Part shown: one piece after another, positions 25,385 to 34,814 of the stretch
Numbering within the stretch: position 1 is the stretch's first letter
How the letters are laid out: the number at the start of each line of letters is the position of its first letter
Assembly: GCA_044230315.1 (NCBI GenBank)
Contig: JBGARJ010000024.1
Span: 12,047 to 76,046 of the forward strand
Direction of reading: 5' to 3'
From: M3007 sp044230315
Lineage (GTDB): Bacteria > Bacteroidota > Bacteroidia > Chitinophagales > Saprospiraceae
DNA: 64,000 nucleotides
Position numbers and translations under genes: made by a program
The notes under the pieces: model-generated
What the model saw: only the letters and a program-made list of their open reading frames with translations
Database searches by the model: none
What the model was told of the DNA's origin: nothing

Positions 25385-26731
25385 ATGCGTATTTTTTTTG
25401 TTGCAATACTGTTCATTTTACCGGCCCGTCTGGCCAGGCTTTCCGCACAACATCCGTTGTTGCAATCCGGTCCGATGTTGGGGTATGTCGATATGCGGGA
25501 AGCGCTCTTGTGGGTACAAACCCGGCAGGCAGCGACCGTGTACTTTGAGTATTGGGATATGGAAGCGCCGGCCACGCGTTTAGCCACCGACAAGGTGCGA
25601 ACGGAAAAACAAACCGGCTTCACCGCAAAATGCATTGCCGACCAGCTCGAGCCGGGCAAAACCTACGGCTACCGGTTGCGCATCAATGGCAAAAAAGTGA
25701 ATTTGCCCTATCCCACGCAGTTCAAAACCCAACCCCTGTGGCAATGGCGGACCGACCCGCCCGCCTTTTCGCTGGCCACCGGCAGTTGCGCCTACATCAA
25801 CGAAACGCCCTACGACCGCCCCGGCACTCCCTACGGCGGCGGCTATCCCATCTTTACCCACATTGCCGAGCAGCACCCCGACCTGATGATCTGGCTGGGC
25901 GACAACACCTACTACCGGGAACCGGATTGGGCCGTCCGTTCCGGCATGCTGCACCGGTATACGCACACCCGCTCGCTCCCCGAACTGCAGGAGTTGCTCG
26001 CCACCGCCCACCATTATGCCGTATGGGATGACCACGATTTCGGCCCCAACGACAGCGACGGCACCTGGGTGCACAAGGAAACTGCCTGGGAAGTGTTTCG
26101 CGCCTTCTGGGGCAACCCCACGTTTGGACTGAACGGGCATATGGGCTGTACTACTTGGTTTCAATATGCAGACGTGGACTTTTTTCTGTTGGACGACCGG
26201 TTTTTCAGGTCGCCGGACAACTGTACCACCTGTGAAAAAACGATGATCGGGAAAGAACAACTGGACTGGCTGATCGGCTCCCTGACGGCCAGTTGGGCGC
26301 CGTTCAAGATCGTGGCGATCGGGAACCAGGTTGTTACCTCCAACGATCACGACGAAACATACGCCCGGTTTTACAGCGCCGAACGCGACACCATCCTGGC
26401 CCGCATCGAGCGCGAAAATATCCAGGGGGTTGTTTTTCTCACCGGCGACCGGCATTTTACCGAACTCAGCGCGCTTAAAAATGCCCGCGGCAATTGGGTG
26501 TATGATCTGACGACATCGCCATTTACCGCCGGGGTGAATATGCGGGGGCTAAAGGAGGTCAACGCTTACCAGGTAGCGGGCACACTGGCCGTGGAACACA
26601 ATTTCTCCATCCTGCGGTTCAGCGGTCCGCGCAAAAGCCGGGAAATGAACATTACCGTGTACAATGCCGACGGCAAAGCCTTGTGGAGCCGGACGATTGC
26701 CGCGGGCCAAAATTGGGAATTAAAGCAATAG
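25385..26731 (+). CDS. PhoD-like alkaline phosphatase / metallophosphoesterase
   Basis: A 448-aa exported hydrolase with an N-terminal signal peptide (MRIFFVAILFILPARLARL). An N-terminal beta domain (residues about 30-110) precedes the catalytic part, as in PhoD. Metal-binding segments are intact: LATGSCAYIN, LMIWLGDNTYYREPDW, YAVWDDHDFGPNDSDG and VVFLTGDRHFTEL. PhoD enzymes release phosphate from phosphodiesters such as teichoic acids or phospholipids; the natural substrate here is unknown. gpsA starts 12 bases after the stop, so the two may share a transcript, but no phosphate-regulon box was identified. Confidence 0.88.
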   Translation: MRIFFVAILFILPARLARLSAQHPLLQSGPMLGYVDMREALLWVQTRQAATVYFEYWDMEAPATRLATDKVRTEKQTGFTAKCIADQLEPGKTYGYRLRINGKKVNLPYPTQFKTQPLWQWRTDPPAFSLATGSCAYINETPYDRPGTPYGGGYPIFTHIAEQHPDLMIWLGDNTYYREPDWAVRSGMLHRYTHTRSLPELQELLATAHHYAVWDDHDFGPNDSDGTWVHKETAWEVFRAFWGNPTFGLNGHMGCTTWFQYADVDFFLLDDRFFRSPDNCTTCEKTMIGKEQLDWLIGSLTASWAPFKIVAIGNQVVTSNDHDETYARFYSAERDTILARIERENIQGVVFLTGDRHFTELSALKNARGNWVYDLTTSPFTAGVNMRGLKEVNAYQVAGTLAVEHNFSILRFSGPRKSREMNITVYNADGKALWSRTIAAGQNWELKQ

Positions 26732-26743
26732 TCCAGACACATC

Positions 26744-27790
26744 ATGAATCAACATACCCCGGTAGGCGTCATCGGCGCAGGCAGCTTCGGCACAGCGGTG
26801 GCCAATACCCTGGCGCACAACGCTGAAGTGATGCTCTTCAGCAGAAAGCAGGAAACGGTAGACCGGATCAACAGCAGCCGCGAGCACATGGGGGTTGGAT
26901 TGTCGACCCGGATCACCGCCACGACCGACCTGGCTGAGGTAGCCCGCCAGTGCACGCTCCTTTTTCCGATCGTACCCTCGACCAGTTTTCGCCGGATGAT
27001 GCATGCCCTGGCGCCATACCTGCGTCCGCACCACATCGTCATCCACGGCACCAAAGGTTTCGACCTCAAAGATCTGGAAGAAGACGACCTCAACGCTCCG
27101 AACGTGGTGGTGACGCGCAACCAGGTGCGCACCATGAGCGAGGTAGTGCTGGAGGAAAGCAGCGTGGTGCGCGTCGGATGCCTCTCCGGGCCCAACCTGG
27201 CTGCCGAGATCATGGCCGGCCAGCCGGCCGCCACGCTGGTAGGCAGCCGGTTTCGCGAGGTGATCCAGGCCGGGCAATCGGCGCTGAACAGCCCCCGGTT
27301 CCGGGTATTCGGGTCTTACGACATTCTCGGCGCCGAATTGGCCGGCGCGCTCAAAAACGTGGTTGCACTGGGTTCGGGCGTGCTGGGCGGATTGGGGTTG
27401 GGGCGCAATATCCAGGGCCTGCTCATCGCCCGCGGGCTGGCCGAGATGGTGTACTTTGGCAAATCGCTCGGCGCCTCCAGCCAGGCGTTTATCGGGGTGG
27501 CGGGTATCGGCGACCTGGTGGCCACCGCCACCAGTATCAACAGCCGCAACTACACCTTCGGCACGCGGCTGGCAAAAGGCGAAACCGCCACGCAAATCCG
27601 CGAAACCATGCCCGAACTGGCCGAAGGCGTCCGCACCCTGCGCATCGCCCGGCAATTGGCCCGGCAATACAAACTGCACGTGCCCATCACGTCGACCCTG
27701 CACGGTGTGGTATTCGAAGGTTTGCCGGTTGAAAAAGCACTGGAGTACCTGATGACCTATCCCTATGCCGTGGACGTAGACTTTTTGTAA
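26744..27790 (+). CDS. gpsA: Glycerol-3-phosphate dehydrogenase [NAD(P)+]
   Basis: Reduces dihydroxyacetone phosphate to sn-glycerol 3-phosphate, the backbone for phospholipid synthesis, in the cytoplasm. At 348 aa it is full length. The nucleotide-binding motif GVIGAGSFGTAVANTLA is at residues 8-24; LSGPNLAAEIMAGQPAA and the catalytic lysine in GALKNVVALGSGVL are present, as is the substrate-binding region GRNIQGLLIARGLAEM. The start codon lies 12 bases after the phosphatase gene. Nothing is unusual in the reading frame. Confidence 0.95.
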   Translation: MNQHTPVGVIGAGSFGTAVANTLAHNAEVMLFSRKQETVDRINSSREHMGVGLSTRITATTDLAEVARQCTLLFPIVPSTSFRRMMHALAPYLRPHHIVIHGTKGFDLKDLEEDDLNAPNVVVTRNQVRTMSEVVLEESSVVRVGCLSGPNLAAEIMAGQPAATLVGSRFREVIQAGQSALNSPRFRVFGSYDILGAELAGALKNVVALGSGVLGGLGLGRNIQGLLIARGLAEMVYFGKSLGASSQAFIGVAGIGDLVATATSINSRNYTFGTRLAKGETATQIRETMPELAEGVRTLRIARQLARQYKLHVPITSTLHGVVFEGLPVEKALEYLMTYPYAVDVDFL

Positions 27791-27938
27791 ACGAGCCGCC
27801 GGTTTTTGGGAAAACCCGTTTTATACTGGAAATTTGCAAAAAGTATCCCGGTGCGCTGCTGGAAGGCACCACAGCACAACGCGGTGCATTCGCCCCTGAA
27901 CGGGCGATCAGGTTTTCATCGTTCCTAAACATCCCATC

Positions 27939-30900
27939 ATGATGCGCATCCGGCTTGTTGGCTTCCTCTTGTTCTTTGCCGTTCGTTTGTTTGCCCAAGA
28001 CCAAAACGAACCGTATTTTATCCAACAAGCACCCGTACAACTTCCCCTGGATTGCTATCAGCACAAACTCGATGAAGGGTTGGCCGCCCAAAAACGGGGC
28101 GACCGCCGCATGGCCCTGCGGTGGTTTAAGGAAGCCCTGGACTGCCCCGAAGCCATCAAAATACCCGAACGGCAGGAAGAACTGAAAGCCCTGATCGCTC
28201 AATTTGAAACCAAAGCTCTGCCCGCCGGACCGGTGAAAACCCGGCCGGCCAATGCCGCTGCTGCCAGCCGGCCGGCAGCGAACACAGCAACCGCCACGGC
28301 TGCGCCGCTGCATCGGCGTTACCAGCCCAGCCGCCAGTTTCTGTTGTTCGACAAGCCGGATTGTTTCGACGTTACCTGCCAGGAAGCAGCCCGTGCTTTT
28401 GCCGGAGGATACTGGGACGACGCCGCTGCCTTGTACCGCGCCGCTAAAAACTGCGCCGACGCCGACCAATCCGATCGCCTGCTGGTCAAACAGCGGATCG
28501 AAGAATGCCGCAACGCCTCGCAAAACGAACTGCGCCAGAAAGAACAGGAAGCCGTGCGGCAGGCCCGCCATGCCATCGCCGCCAACCTGGCCAACCACGC
28601 CACCCAGCTGCTGCACGGCGGCGACCGCTCGCTGGCCTATCGCCTGGCCGATTTTGCCAATGAATATATCGCCCCCGACGACAACGACGCTTGCCGCCAG
28701 GCCATTTACGACGCCTTGTACTACAACCCCGAGGGGTATGCCGGCGCGGATGCGGGCAACGTGCAAATCCCGTTCTGTTATCAGTTGGGCGACAACCTCG
28801 ACCGCGATCTGCAGGTACGATTTATGAGCCGGCAGTCGAAACCAAGCAAAATCTGCGCCTTCGCCCACACCCGCAACCTGCTGTTCCGGTGGGATGTCGA
28901 ATCGTTCAAACCCGAGGAACCGGTGGCGCTGGGCGATACCACGCTTTTCTATTTCGATGCAGTACCCGACGGCCGCACGCTGCTCTTCCTTTCCAACAAA
29001 GCCTATGTGTTTTGGCGGAGCCCACGGGAAGTATTCCGGCTGCCCGTGCAATCGGTTTATTACTACTGCTTCAATGATACGGGCAGTTTGTTCTTCTTTT
29101 TGGACGTATCCGACGGACAGATTCATGTACTCAACCTCGGCGAGGTGTTTACCCAGCAAAAAGGCTTCCGGCAGCGTCTGGCGCCCACACCTACCGGCTT
29201 TCGGCCTTCCCAGGGCCTGTTGGGCATGGCCAATCACAAGGGCCAACTCTGGCTGGGATACCGCGACAGCATCCAGGTATTTCGATACGACCGGCAGCCG
29301 GAACCGCATTGGACCCAGCAGCCGACCCAATACCTGGGGTATGAAGTACCTGCATACAAAAGTAAACAACCGCCCTACCAGTGGCTTTCTCCTGCCGTAC
29401 AAACCGCCATACTTACCAACGACTCGGCCACGTATATTTTACGCCCGGGAGAAGCCGACTCCAATACCGCGCCGCCGGTTGTGCTGCCGGGCAACGGGCT
29501 GGATGTGAGCGCCAATGCCCGTCTGGTAGCCGTGTATCAGGGCATATCGTCGGATGAAGGCAGCCAGATCACCATTTACCAGGCGTTTTACCCGACGCCC
29601 GACAGCGTGCGCCAATTCAAAGCCCGGTACCGGGCGAGGATACCCGGCGGTCAGGATGAAATGCAGCTCCGGTCGGGTATTTTTTCGCCGGATAACAGCC
29701 TTTTTGTGACAACGACGAGTGGCGGCAAACTCGAAGTATGGGCGTTGACCGACGATGTGGGGCAACACATGACCAACCTGGAAGACAGCCATTACGTGGC
29801 CTTGAATAGCGACGGCAGCAAGGTATATGTGCTGCAAAACGATTCCATTTTGCTCTTTCCGGCCGATCAGCCCGGCCAGACGCTGCAGGCCATGCCGGCC
29901 TCCTACGACGGCCTGCCCTTTCTCCTGGCCGGCCAAACCTGGCTGGCCTACCGCACCACCGCCGATTCGCTGGTGTTCACCGATCGCCTCGGCCAACGCC
30001 CGTTGACCGTCGCATCGCCGCTGAGCGACCTGGGCGAAACGACCGCCGCCATCAGTGCCAATGAAAAAAGCTGCGCCTACCGCTCCGGCGAAGATGCGGT
30101 GGCTGTCTGCTCGCTCGACGACGGCCATGAGATCGCCAACCGGACCTTCGGCGGCGCCATCAACCTGCTCTATTTTGTGCCCAACACCGGTGAAGTACTG
30201 GTGGTGCACCAGGTAAGCCCCGACGATTCGGGCGACAACGATCAGACGGTCATCAAACTCTGGAACCCCGCAGCCGCCCCCGAGGTCAAAATGCGCACCG
30301 TGCGCCTGCACGATTACAGCACCAAGGAGGTAGCCCTGGGGGCCAAACAGGATTTCATCGCTTTTACCAATGGGTTGGATATCCGCTTGTTTCGCCAAAA
30401 CGACTTGTCGGACGAAGCCACCCGCATCCGGCAATACGAGCTCCGGATGGTGACGGCGCTGGCTTTTCACCCCGATAAAAACATCCTGGCGGCCGGATAC
30501 AACGACGGCTCGGTCGTTTTTTGGGATATCACCACCGGGCAAGCCCGTTTACAATGGCCCAAACCCATAGCGGAAGAGGGCGAGGAAGAGGCATCGGTAA
30601 AACGCCTGTGCTTCATCGATGGCGGCAGGCGGCTTCAAATTCTGCTGGAGAACAATGTATTGCTCACCCGTGATGCCGACCTCTCGCTGGTGCGCACCGG
30701 CGTGCAAACCCTCTACCGGCGGCTCATTTCGTTCCGGCCCAGCCAGATCCGCCAATACAACCTGGAACAGGCGCTCGATTACCCCAACAATTTTACCCGC
30801 CTGGCCGCTTCGGGCGATTTGCCGCTCATCCGTTCTTTTTTCGATTACTACCGCGAAGCCGCCATCAACAGCAACAACATTCAGCACGTGAGTAATTACT

Positions 30901-32723
30901 GCGACCGGGCGCTGATCCTCTTCGGCCAGCTCGAACCGGGCGCCCAGAATGCGCTTCGGCCCATTTTGCTCGGCATGATCGAAGATTATCACTGGAAATT
31001 ATTGCTCCGCAACCGGCTCGATACGGCGCAAAAGGTCGTGCAAATCATGGAGCGCGATTTTTCCGCCCCGCCCGCGGCTACCCAAGCGGCGGCGGCTACT
31101 GCCCTGATGCGCGACGACCAGCGCACGGCAGCGCGCCTGTATGCCACCTGGGCGCTGCGTACAGCCGACCAGGACCTGGAAAATGGATTGCTTCCCCAAT
31201 CGTCGCTCGACAGCTTGCACAGCAAAGTGCGGCAATTGCTGGAATACGATCTGATCCAGCCCGGGCAACTGGATTGCCTCTGCGCCTTGTTTCACGATTT
31301 TACGCCATTTCAAGGGGAATGCAGCGACCTGGAGGGCAGTGCCATGACACCCCTGCTCGATCCGGAGACACATTTGCGATGGAGCATATTTTTAAAGGTC
31401 AACACCTTAAGCCAGGTAAAAAACCTGTCGGACAAAATCCACCTGCTGGAAAAAGCGCAGGCCGACGCACAATTGCTGCAACGGCGCAACCCCGCGGTAG
31501 CCCGGAAGGAAATAGAGAAAATCACCCTGTTGCTGGCCCAAACCTATTTTGACCAGGGCGCATTTGAACATGGCAATTCGATGGCCGTCCGGCGCTTCAA
31601 ACAGGCCATTGAAAAACTGAATACCGCGGGTCCGTTTGAAAATACCGCCCGTGAACAGGCCCGGCTCGCGGCCATTGTGCGAACTTACCTCAACATCGGC
31701 AACACCTACCTGCACCAGGAGAATCTCCTGGAAGCCATTCAGGCCTACCGGCAAGGCTTGCAGGACGCCGATCGCTTGCTGGCAGCGGTGGAGCCCGATT
31801 CGAAGGTGTACCACCACTTTCGCAACGACCTGAGTGCCATGCTGTACCTCAACCTGGGCTCGGCGTATCTCTTGTCGGGCAACGCCAGCGCGGCGCAGCA
31901 GGCTTTCGAAGACGCTCAAAACGCCTTCTCGGAAGACATCAACCCGATTTTATTTGCGCACACTGCCTTGCTCCTGGGCGATACGGTGGATGCCTACATC
32001 CAATACGGCCACATTCAAACGGAAAGCCAGCTCGGCCAAGCTCTTTTTGACATCGACCGCATGGCCGAACGCCTGCCTGCACAACAGGCGCGTTTGCGGG
32101 CATGCAGGTCCAATTTACGCGCAGCCCGCCTGCAATCCCGATTGCAACTCAACCCAAAGGCGGTGGATTACCACGAAGCATATCCCTACATTGATCTGTA
32201 CGGCGCACGGGAGAACTGGGACTCGGCGCTGCTGTGGAGCACCCTGGCCACCCAACTGGGCGAACAAGTGCTGAATGCCCCCGATGCCCCCACCGGCTGG
32301 CACACCTTATGGCTGAATGCCCTGCTCAACCAGGCCTATTACCTCCTGTTCGGCGGCGCTGGCGATACCGCCCGCCTGTCGAAGGCCATCAGCCTTTCGC
32401 TGCAAGCAGAACATTACCTCGATTCCACCAAATACTTTTATCAATACCGGGCGCTGATCGGGACCAATCTCGCGCACGCACGCTGGCTGCGCAATGCAGC
32501 CGGCGACCGCCAGCTGGCCCTGGAGCGATACCGGGCATTCCTGTCCAGCCCCTATGAAGCCAACGACCCCTGGGAACTGCTGTTAAAAGACTTTCGCGAC
32601 CTGGCGCGCGCCGGCGTAAAATGGCCGGATCTGGACGGGCTGATCCGCCAGATCAAGCCCAAAACGGCAAACCTCAGCAACGAAGACTGGCGGGAAATAG
32701 GCCTCCGCCCACCCGACGATTAA
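27939..32723 (+). CDS. Giant exported WD40/TPR protein
   Basis: A 1594-aa protein with a signal peptide (MMRIRLVGFLLFFAVRLFAQ). Residues about 40-260 are helical and Ala-rich, with TPR-like units (FAGGYWDDAAALYRAAKNCA). The middle, about 290-900, forms beta-propeller repeats; the clearest WD40 unit is MVTALAFHPDKNILAAGYND. The C-terminal 600 residues are again TPR-like (LNIGNTYLHQENLLEAIQAY, YLNLGSAYLLSGNASAAQQA). No catalytic motif was found. Such architecture suggests an extracytoplasmic scaffold, but no function can be assigned. It follows gpsA after 148 bases and precedes the HD/Pycsar-like gene, which has its own -7 box. Confidence 0.8.
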   Translation: MMRIRLVGFLLFFAVRLFAQDQNEPYFIQQAPVQLPLDCYQHKLDEGLAAQKRGDRRMALRWFKEALDCPEAIKIPERQEELKALIAQFETKALPAGPVKTRPANAAAASRPAANTATATAAPLHRRYQPSRQFLLFDKPDCFDVTCQEAARAFAGGYWDDAAALYRAAKNCADADQSDRLLVKQRIEECRNASQNELRQKEQEAVRQARHAIAANLANHATQLLHGGDRSLAYRLADFANEYIAPDDNDACRQAIYDALYYNPEGYAGADAGNVQIPFCYQLGDNLDRDLQVRFMSRQSKPSKICAFAHTRNLLFRWDVESFKPEEPVALGDTTLFYFDAVPDGRTLLFLSNKAYVFWRSPREVFRLPVQSVYYYCFNDTGSLFFFLDVSDGQIHVLNLGEVFTQQKGFRQRLAPTPTGFRPSQGLLGMANHKGQLWLGYRDSIQVFRYDRQPEPHWTQQPTQYLGYEVPAYKSKQPPYQWLSPAVQTAILTNDSATYILRPGEADSNTAPPVVLPGNGLDVSANARLVAVYQGISSDEGSQITIYQAFYPTPDSVRQFKARYRARIPGGQDEMQLRSGIFSPDNSLFVTTTSGGKLEVWALTDDVGQHMTNLEDSHYVALNSDGSKVYVLQNDSILLFPADQPGQTLQAMPASYDGLPFLLAGQTWLAYRTTADSLVFTDRLGQRPLTVASPLSDLGETTAAISANEKSCAYRSGEDAVAVCSLDDGHEIANRTFGGAINLLYFVPNTGEVLVVHQVSPDDSGDNDQTVIKLWNPAAAPEVKMRTVRLHDYSTKEVALGAKQDFIAFTNGLDIRLFRQNDLSDEATRIRQYELRMVTALAFHPDKNILAAGYNDGSVVFWDITTGQARLQWPKPIAEEGEEEASVKRLCFIDGGRRLQILLENNVLLTRDADLSLVRTGVQTLYRRLISFRPSQIRQYNLEQALDYPNNFTRLAASGDLPLIRSFFDYYREAAINSNNIQHVSNYCDRALILFGQLEPGAQNALRPILLGMIEDYHWKLLLRNRLDTAQKVVQIMERDFSAPPAATQAAAATALMRDDQRTAARLYATWALRTADQDLENGLLPQSSLDSLHSKVRQLLEYDLIQPGQLDCLCALFHDFTPFQGECSDLEGSAMTPLLDPETHLRWSIFLKVNTLSQVKNLSDKIHLLEKAQADAQLLQRRNPAVARKEIEKITLLLAQTYFDQGAFEHGNSMAVRRFKQAIEKLNTAGPFENTAREQARLAAIVRTYLNIGNTYLHQENLLEAIQAYRQGLQDADRLLAAVEPDSKVYHHFRNDLSAMLYLNLGSAYLLSGNASAAQQAFEDAQNAFSEDINPILFAHTALLLGDTVDAYIQYGHIQTESQLGQALFDIDRMAERLPAQQARLRACRSNLRAARLQSRLQLNPKAVDYHEAYPYIDLYGARENWDSALLWSTLATQLGEQVLNAPDAPTGWHTLWLNALLNQAYYLLFGGAGDTARLSKAISLSLQAEHYLDSTKYFYQYRALIGTNLAHARWLRNAAGDRQLALERYRAFLSSPYEANDPWELLLKDFRDLARAGVKWPDLDGLIRQIKPKTANLSNEDWREIGLRPPDD

Positions 32724-32785
32724 ACGCGGTTTCGCACCCGCCTGCCTACCCAAAGCGACGCTCAGCGTTTTTTCGAACTATCCGT

Positions 32786-32794
32786 TACCTTTGC
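32786..32794 (+). promoter_or_regulatory. Bacteroidota -7 box of the HD/Pycsar-like gene
   Basis: TACCTTTGC fits the Bacteroidota -7 consensus TAnnTTTG and lies 18 bases before the ATG at 32813. No clear TTTG was seen at -33, so the call rests on the -7 box and its position. Confidence 0.5.
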
Positions 32795-32812
32795 GGACCA
32801 ACTGCTCCGTTT

Positions 32813-34069
32813 ATGACTATTTCCACGACTTCCCTGTTGCAGGATACCGAAGCATTCATACAGGCTTTTTTCGCCGAAAACGTGCCGGACAAATTTGTTT
32901 TTCACGATTTCGAACACACCGTTCAGACGGTAGCAGCCGTGCGCACTATTGCGGAAGGATGTCAACTGGCCGAGCATGAAATCAACCTGCTGGAACTCGC
33001 CACCTGGTTTCATGATACCGGGTATTCCCAAGGACCGGAGGACCACGAAACGCGCAGTTGCAGCAATGCCGAACGTTTTCTGACCGCCAAGGTTTCCGGT
33101 GAAGACCTCGCCCAGGTGCTCGCGTGTATCCGCGCGACCAAGGTGCCGCAACAACCGGAAAGCCTCCTGGAGCAAATTATCTGCGACGCCGACCTGAGCC
33201 ACCTTGGCATGGAAATTTACTGGGACCGCACGGGCAAACTCCGGCAGGAATTTGTACTGACGCGCAACAAGATCATGAGCGACCAGGAATGGGTGGATTT
33301 TGAACTCAACTTCATGCTCACCCACGAATACCATACGGCCGTTGCGCAGGAGCTGTTCAACAAACGCAAGGCCAAGCACATCCAGCAACTCCTGAAACAA
33401 CGCCGCCGCCTCAGTCCTGAAAAGGCCATCACGATGCAGGAGCTCACCATGCTCGATGAGAAAGAAAAGAGCGGTGATATCCACAAATTGCTGCGCGAAA
33501 GCGAAAACGAGCTGAAACTGGCCCGCTTCGGCCGCGGCGTGGAGACGATGTACCGCACTACGTACCGGACCCACACCAACCTCAGTTCGATGGCCGACAG
33601 CAAGGCCAACCTGATGCTCTCGGTCAACGCTATTGTCATCGGTATCCTGGTGTCGAACCTGCTGCCCACCATGATCGATAAATACGACAAATCTGGCGCA
33701 GTCGACTGGAAACTGGGTATCCCCACGGGGGTCCTGCTCGTTACCTGCCTGGGTTCGATGGTATACGCCACGCTGAGCACCCGCCCGAAAGTGACCGAAG
33801 GTAAAGTGACGCGCGAAGCCATCAAACAACGCAAGTCCAACCTGCTTTTCTTCGGGAATTTTTACAATATGTCGCTCGAAGAATTTCAATGGGGCGTGAA
33901 TGAAATGTTGAAGGACCCGGAATTCCTGTACAGCTCCATGAGCCGCGATTTGTACTTTCTGGGTATCGTACTGGCCAAGAAATACCGGTATCTGACCATT
34001 TGCTACAATATTTTCATGTACGGCCTCATTTTGTCTATCCTCGCCTTTGCCCTCGCATTTGCTATTTAA
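32813..34069 (+). CDS. HD-domain phosphohydrolase fused to a Pycsar-effector-like membrane domain
   Basis: A 418-aa two-domain protein. The N-terminal part is an HD metal-dependent phosphohydrolase: FHDFEHTVQTV, the HD pair in LATWFHDTGYSQG and the later Asp in IICDADLSHLG. After a charged linker, the C-terminal 170 residues match the membrane domain of Pycsar effectors (DUF5706-like): HTNLSSMADSKANLMLSVNA, LLFFGNFYNMSLEEF and two or three hydrophobic helices. In Pycsar systems such a domain is triggered by cyclic CMP or UMP to damage the membrane. No pyrimidine cyclase is encoded nearby, so this may be an orphan effector or a housekeeping relative; HD fusions of this kind occur in Bacteroidota. 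The ATG at 32813 fits the upstream -7 box. Confidence 0.82.
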   Translation: MTISTTSLLQDTEAFIQAFFAENVPDKFVFHDFEHTVQTVAAVRTIAEGCQLAEHEINLLELATWFHDTGYSQGPEDHETRSCSNAERFLTAKVSGEDLAQVLACIRATKVPQQPESLLEQIICDADLSHLGMEIYWDRTGKLRQEFVLTRNKIMSDQEWVDFELNFMLTHEYHTAVAQELFNKRKAKHIQQLLKQRRRLSPEKAITMQELTMLDEKEKSGDIHKLLRESENELKLARFGRGVETMYRTTYRTHTNLSSMADSKANLMLSVNAIVIGILVSNLLPTMIDKYDKSGAVDWKLGIPTGVLLVTCLGSMVYATLSTRPKVTEGKVTREAIKQRKSNLLFFGNFYNMSLEEFQWGVNEMLKDPEFLYSSMSRDLYFLGIVLAKKYRYLTICYNIFMYGLILSILAFALAFAI

Positions 34070-34083
34070 AAAATCTTCCAGCG

Positions 34084-34812
34084 TTGCCCAATCTCGTTAT
34101 CATACCCACCTACAACGAACGCGAAAACGTCGAAGCAATCGTCCGGGCCGTATTTGCCCTGCAGGAACCCTTCCATGTTTTGATTGTAGACGATGGCTCG
34201 CCGGACGGTACTGCCGCGATCGTTCGGGATTTGCAAAAATTATTCCCCGAACAGCTGCACTTGCTCGAGCGCCCGGGCAAACACGGGCTGGGCACCGCCT
34301 ACATTGCCGGCTTCCGCTGGGGGTTGCAGCGCGACTACGCCCATTTTTTTGAAATGGACGCCGATTTTTCCCACAACCCACAGGACCTGCCGCGCCTGCT
34401 GGCCAAATGCCGCGACGAAGGCGCCGACCTCGCCGTGGGTTCGCGGTATGTCCGCGGTGGAAAGGTGGAAAACTGGCCGGCCGACCGCATCGTACTCTCC
34501 TACGGCGCTTCGCTGTACACCCGGTTTATCCTCTGGATGCCCGTGGCCGACCCTACGGCGGGTTTTATCTGTTACCGCCGCGTCGTGCTCGAGGCCATCG
34601 ACCTCGATCGAATCCGTTTTGTAGGTTATGCGTTTCAAATCGAGATGAAATTCGCCGCTTACACGCTCGGCTTTTCGGTACGGGAAGTACCGATCACATT
34701 TAAGGACCGCGAAAAAGGCCAATCCAAAATGTCGCTGCGGATCATCCGCGAAGCGATGCTGGGGGTGTTGCAAATGCGGTGGCGGGCTTTTTTCGGGGGG
34801 TACGGCCGGTGA
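34084..34812 (+). CDS. Polyprenol-monophosphate mannosyltransferase-like glycosyltransferase (GT2)
   Basis: Transfers a sugar, usually mannose, from a nucleotide donor to polyprenyl phosphate at the inner membrane. The conserved part begins at LPNLVIIPTYNERENVEAI. The nearest start is TTG at 34084, 14 bases after the previous stop, giving 242 aa; an ATG at 34000 would overlap the previous gene by 70 bases and add residues unlike the family. VDDGSPDGTA, FFEMDADFSHNP (metal-binding Asp residues) and VGSRYVRGG are characteristic. No C-terminal membrane domain is present, as in soluble DPM1-type enzymes. It ends 2 bases from the convergent hemC. Confidence 0.88.
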   Translation: MPNLVIIPTYNERENVEAIVRAVFALQEPFHVLIVDDGSPDGTAAIVRDLQKLFPEQLHLLERPGKHGLGTAYIAGFRWGLQRDYAHFFEMDADFSHNPQDLPRLLAKCRDEGADLAVGSRYVRGGKVENWPADRIVLSYGASLYTRFILWMPVADPTAGFICYRRVVLEAIDLDRIRFVGYAFQIEMKFAAYTLGFSVREVPITFKDREKGQSKMSLRIIREAMLGVLQMRWRAFFGGYGR

Positions 34813-34814
34813 GA

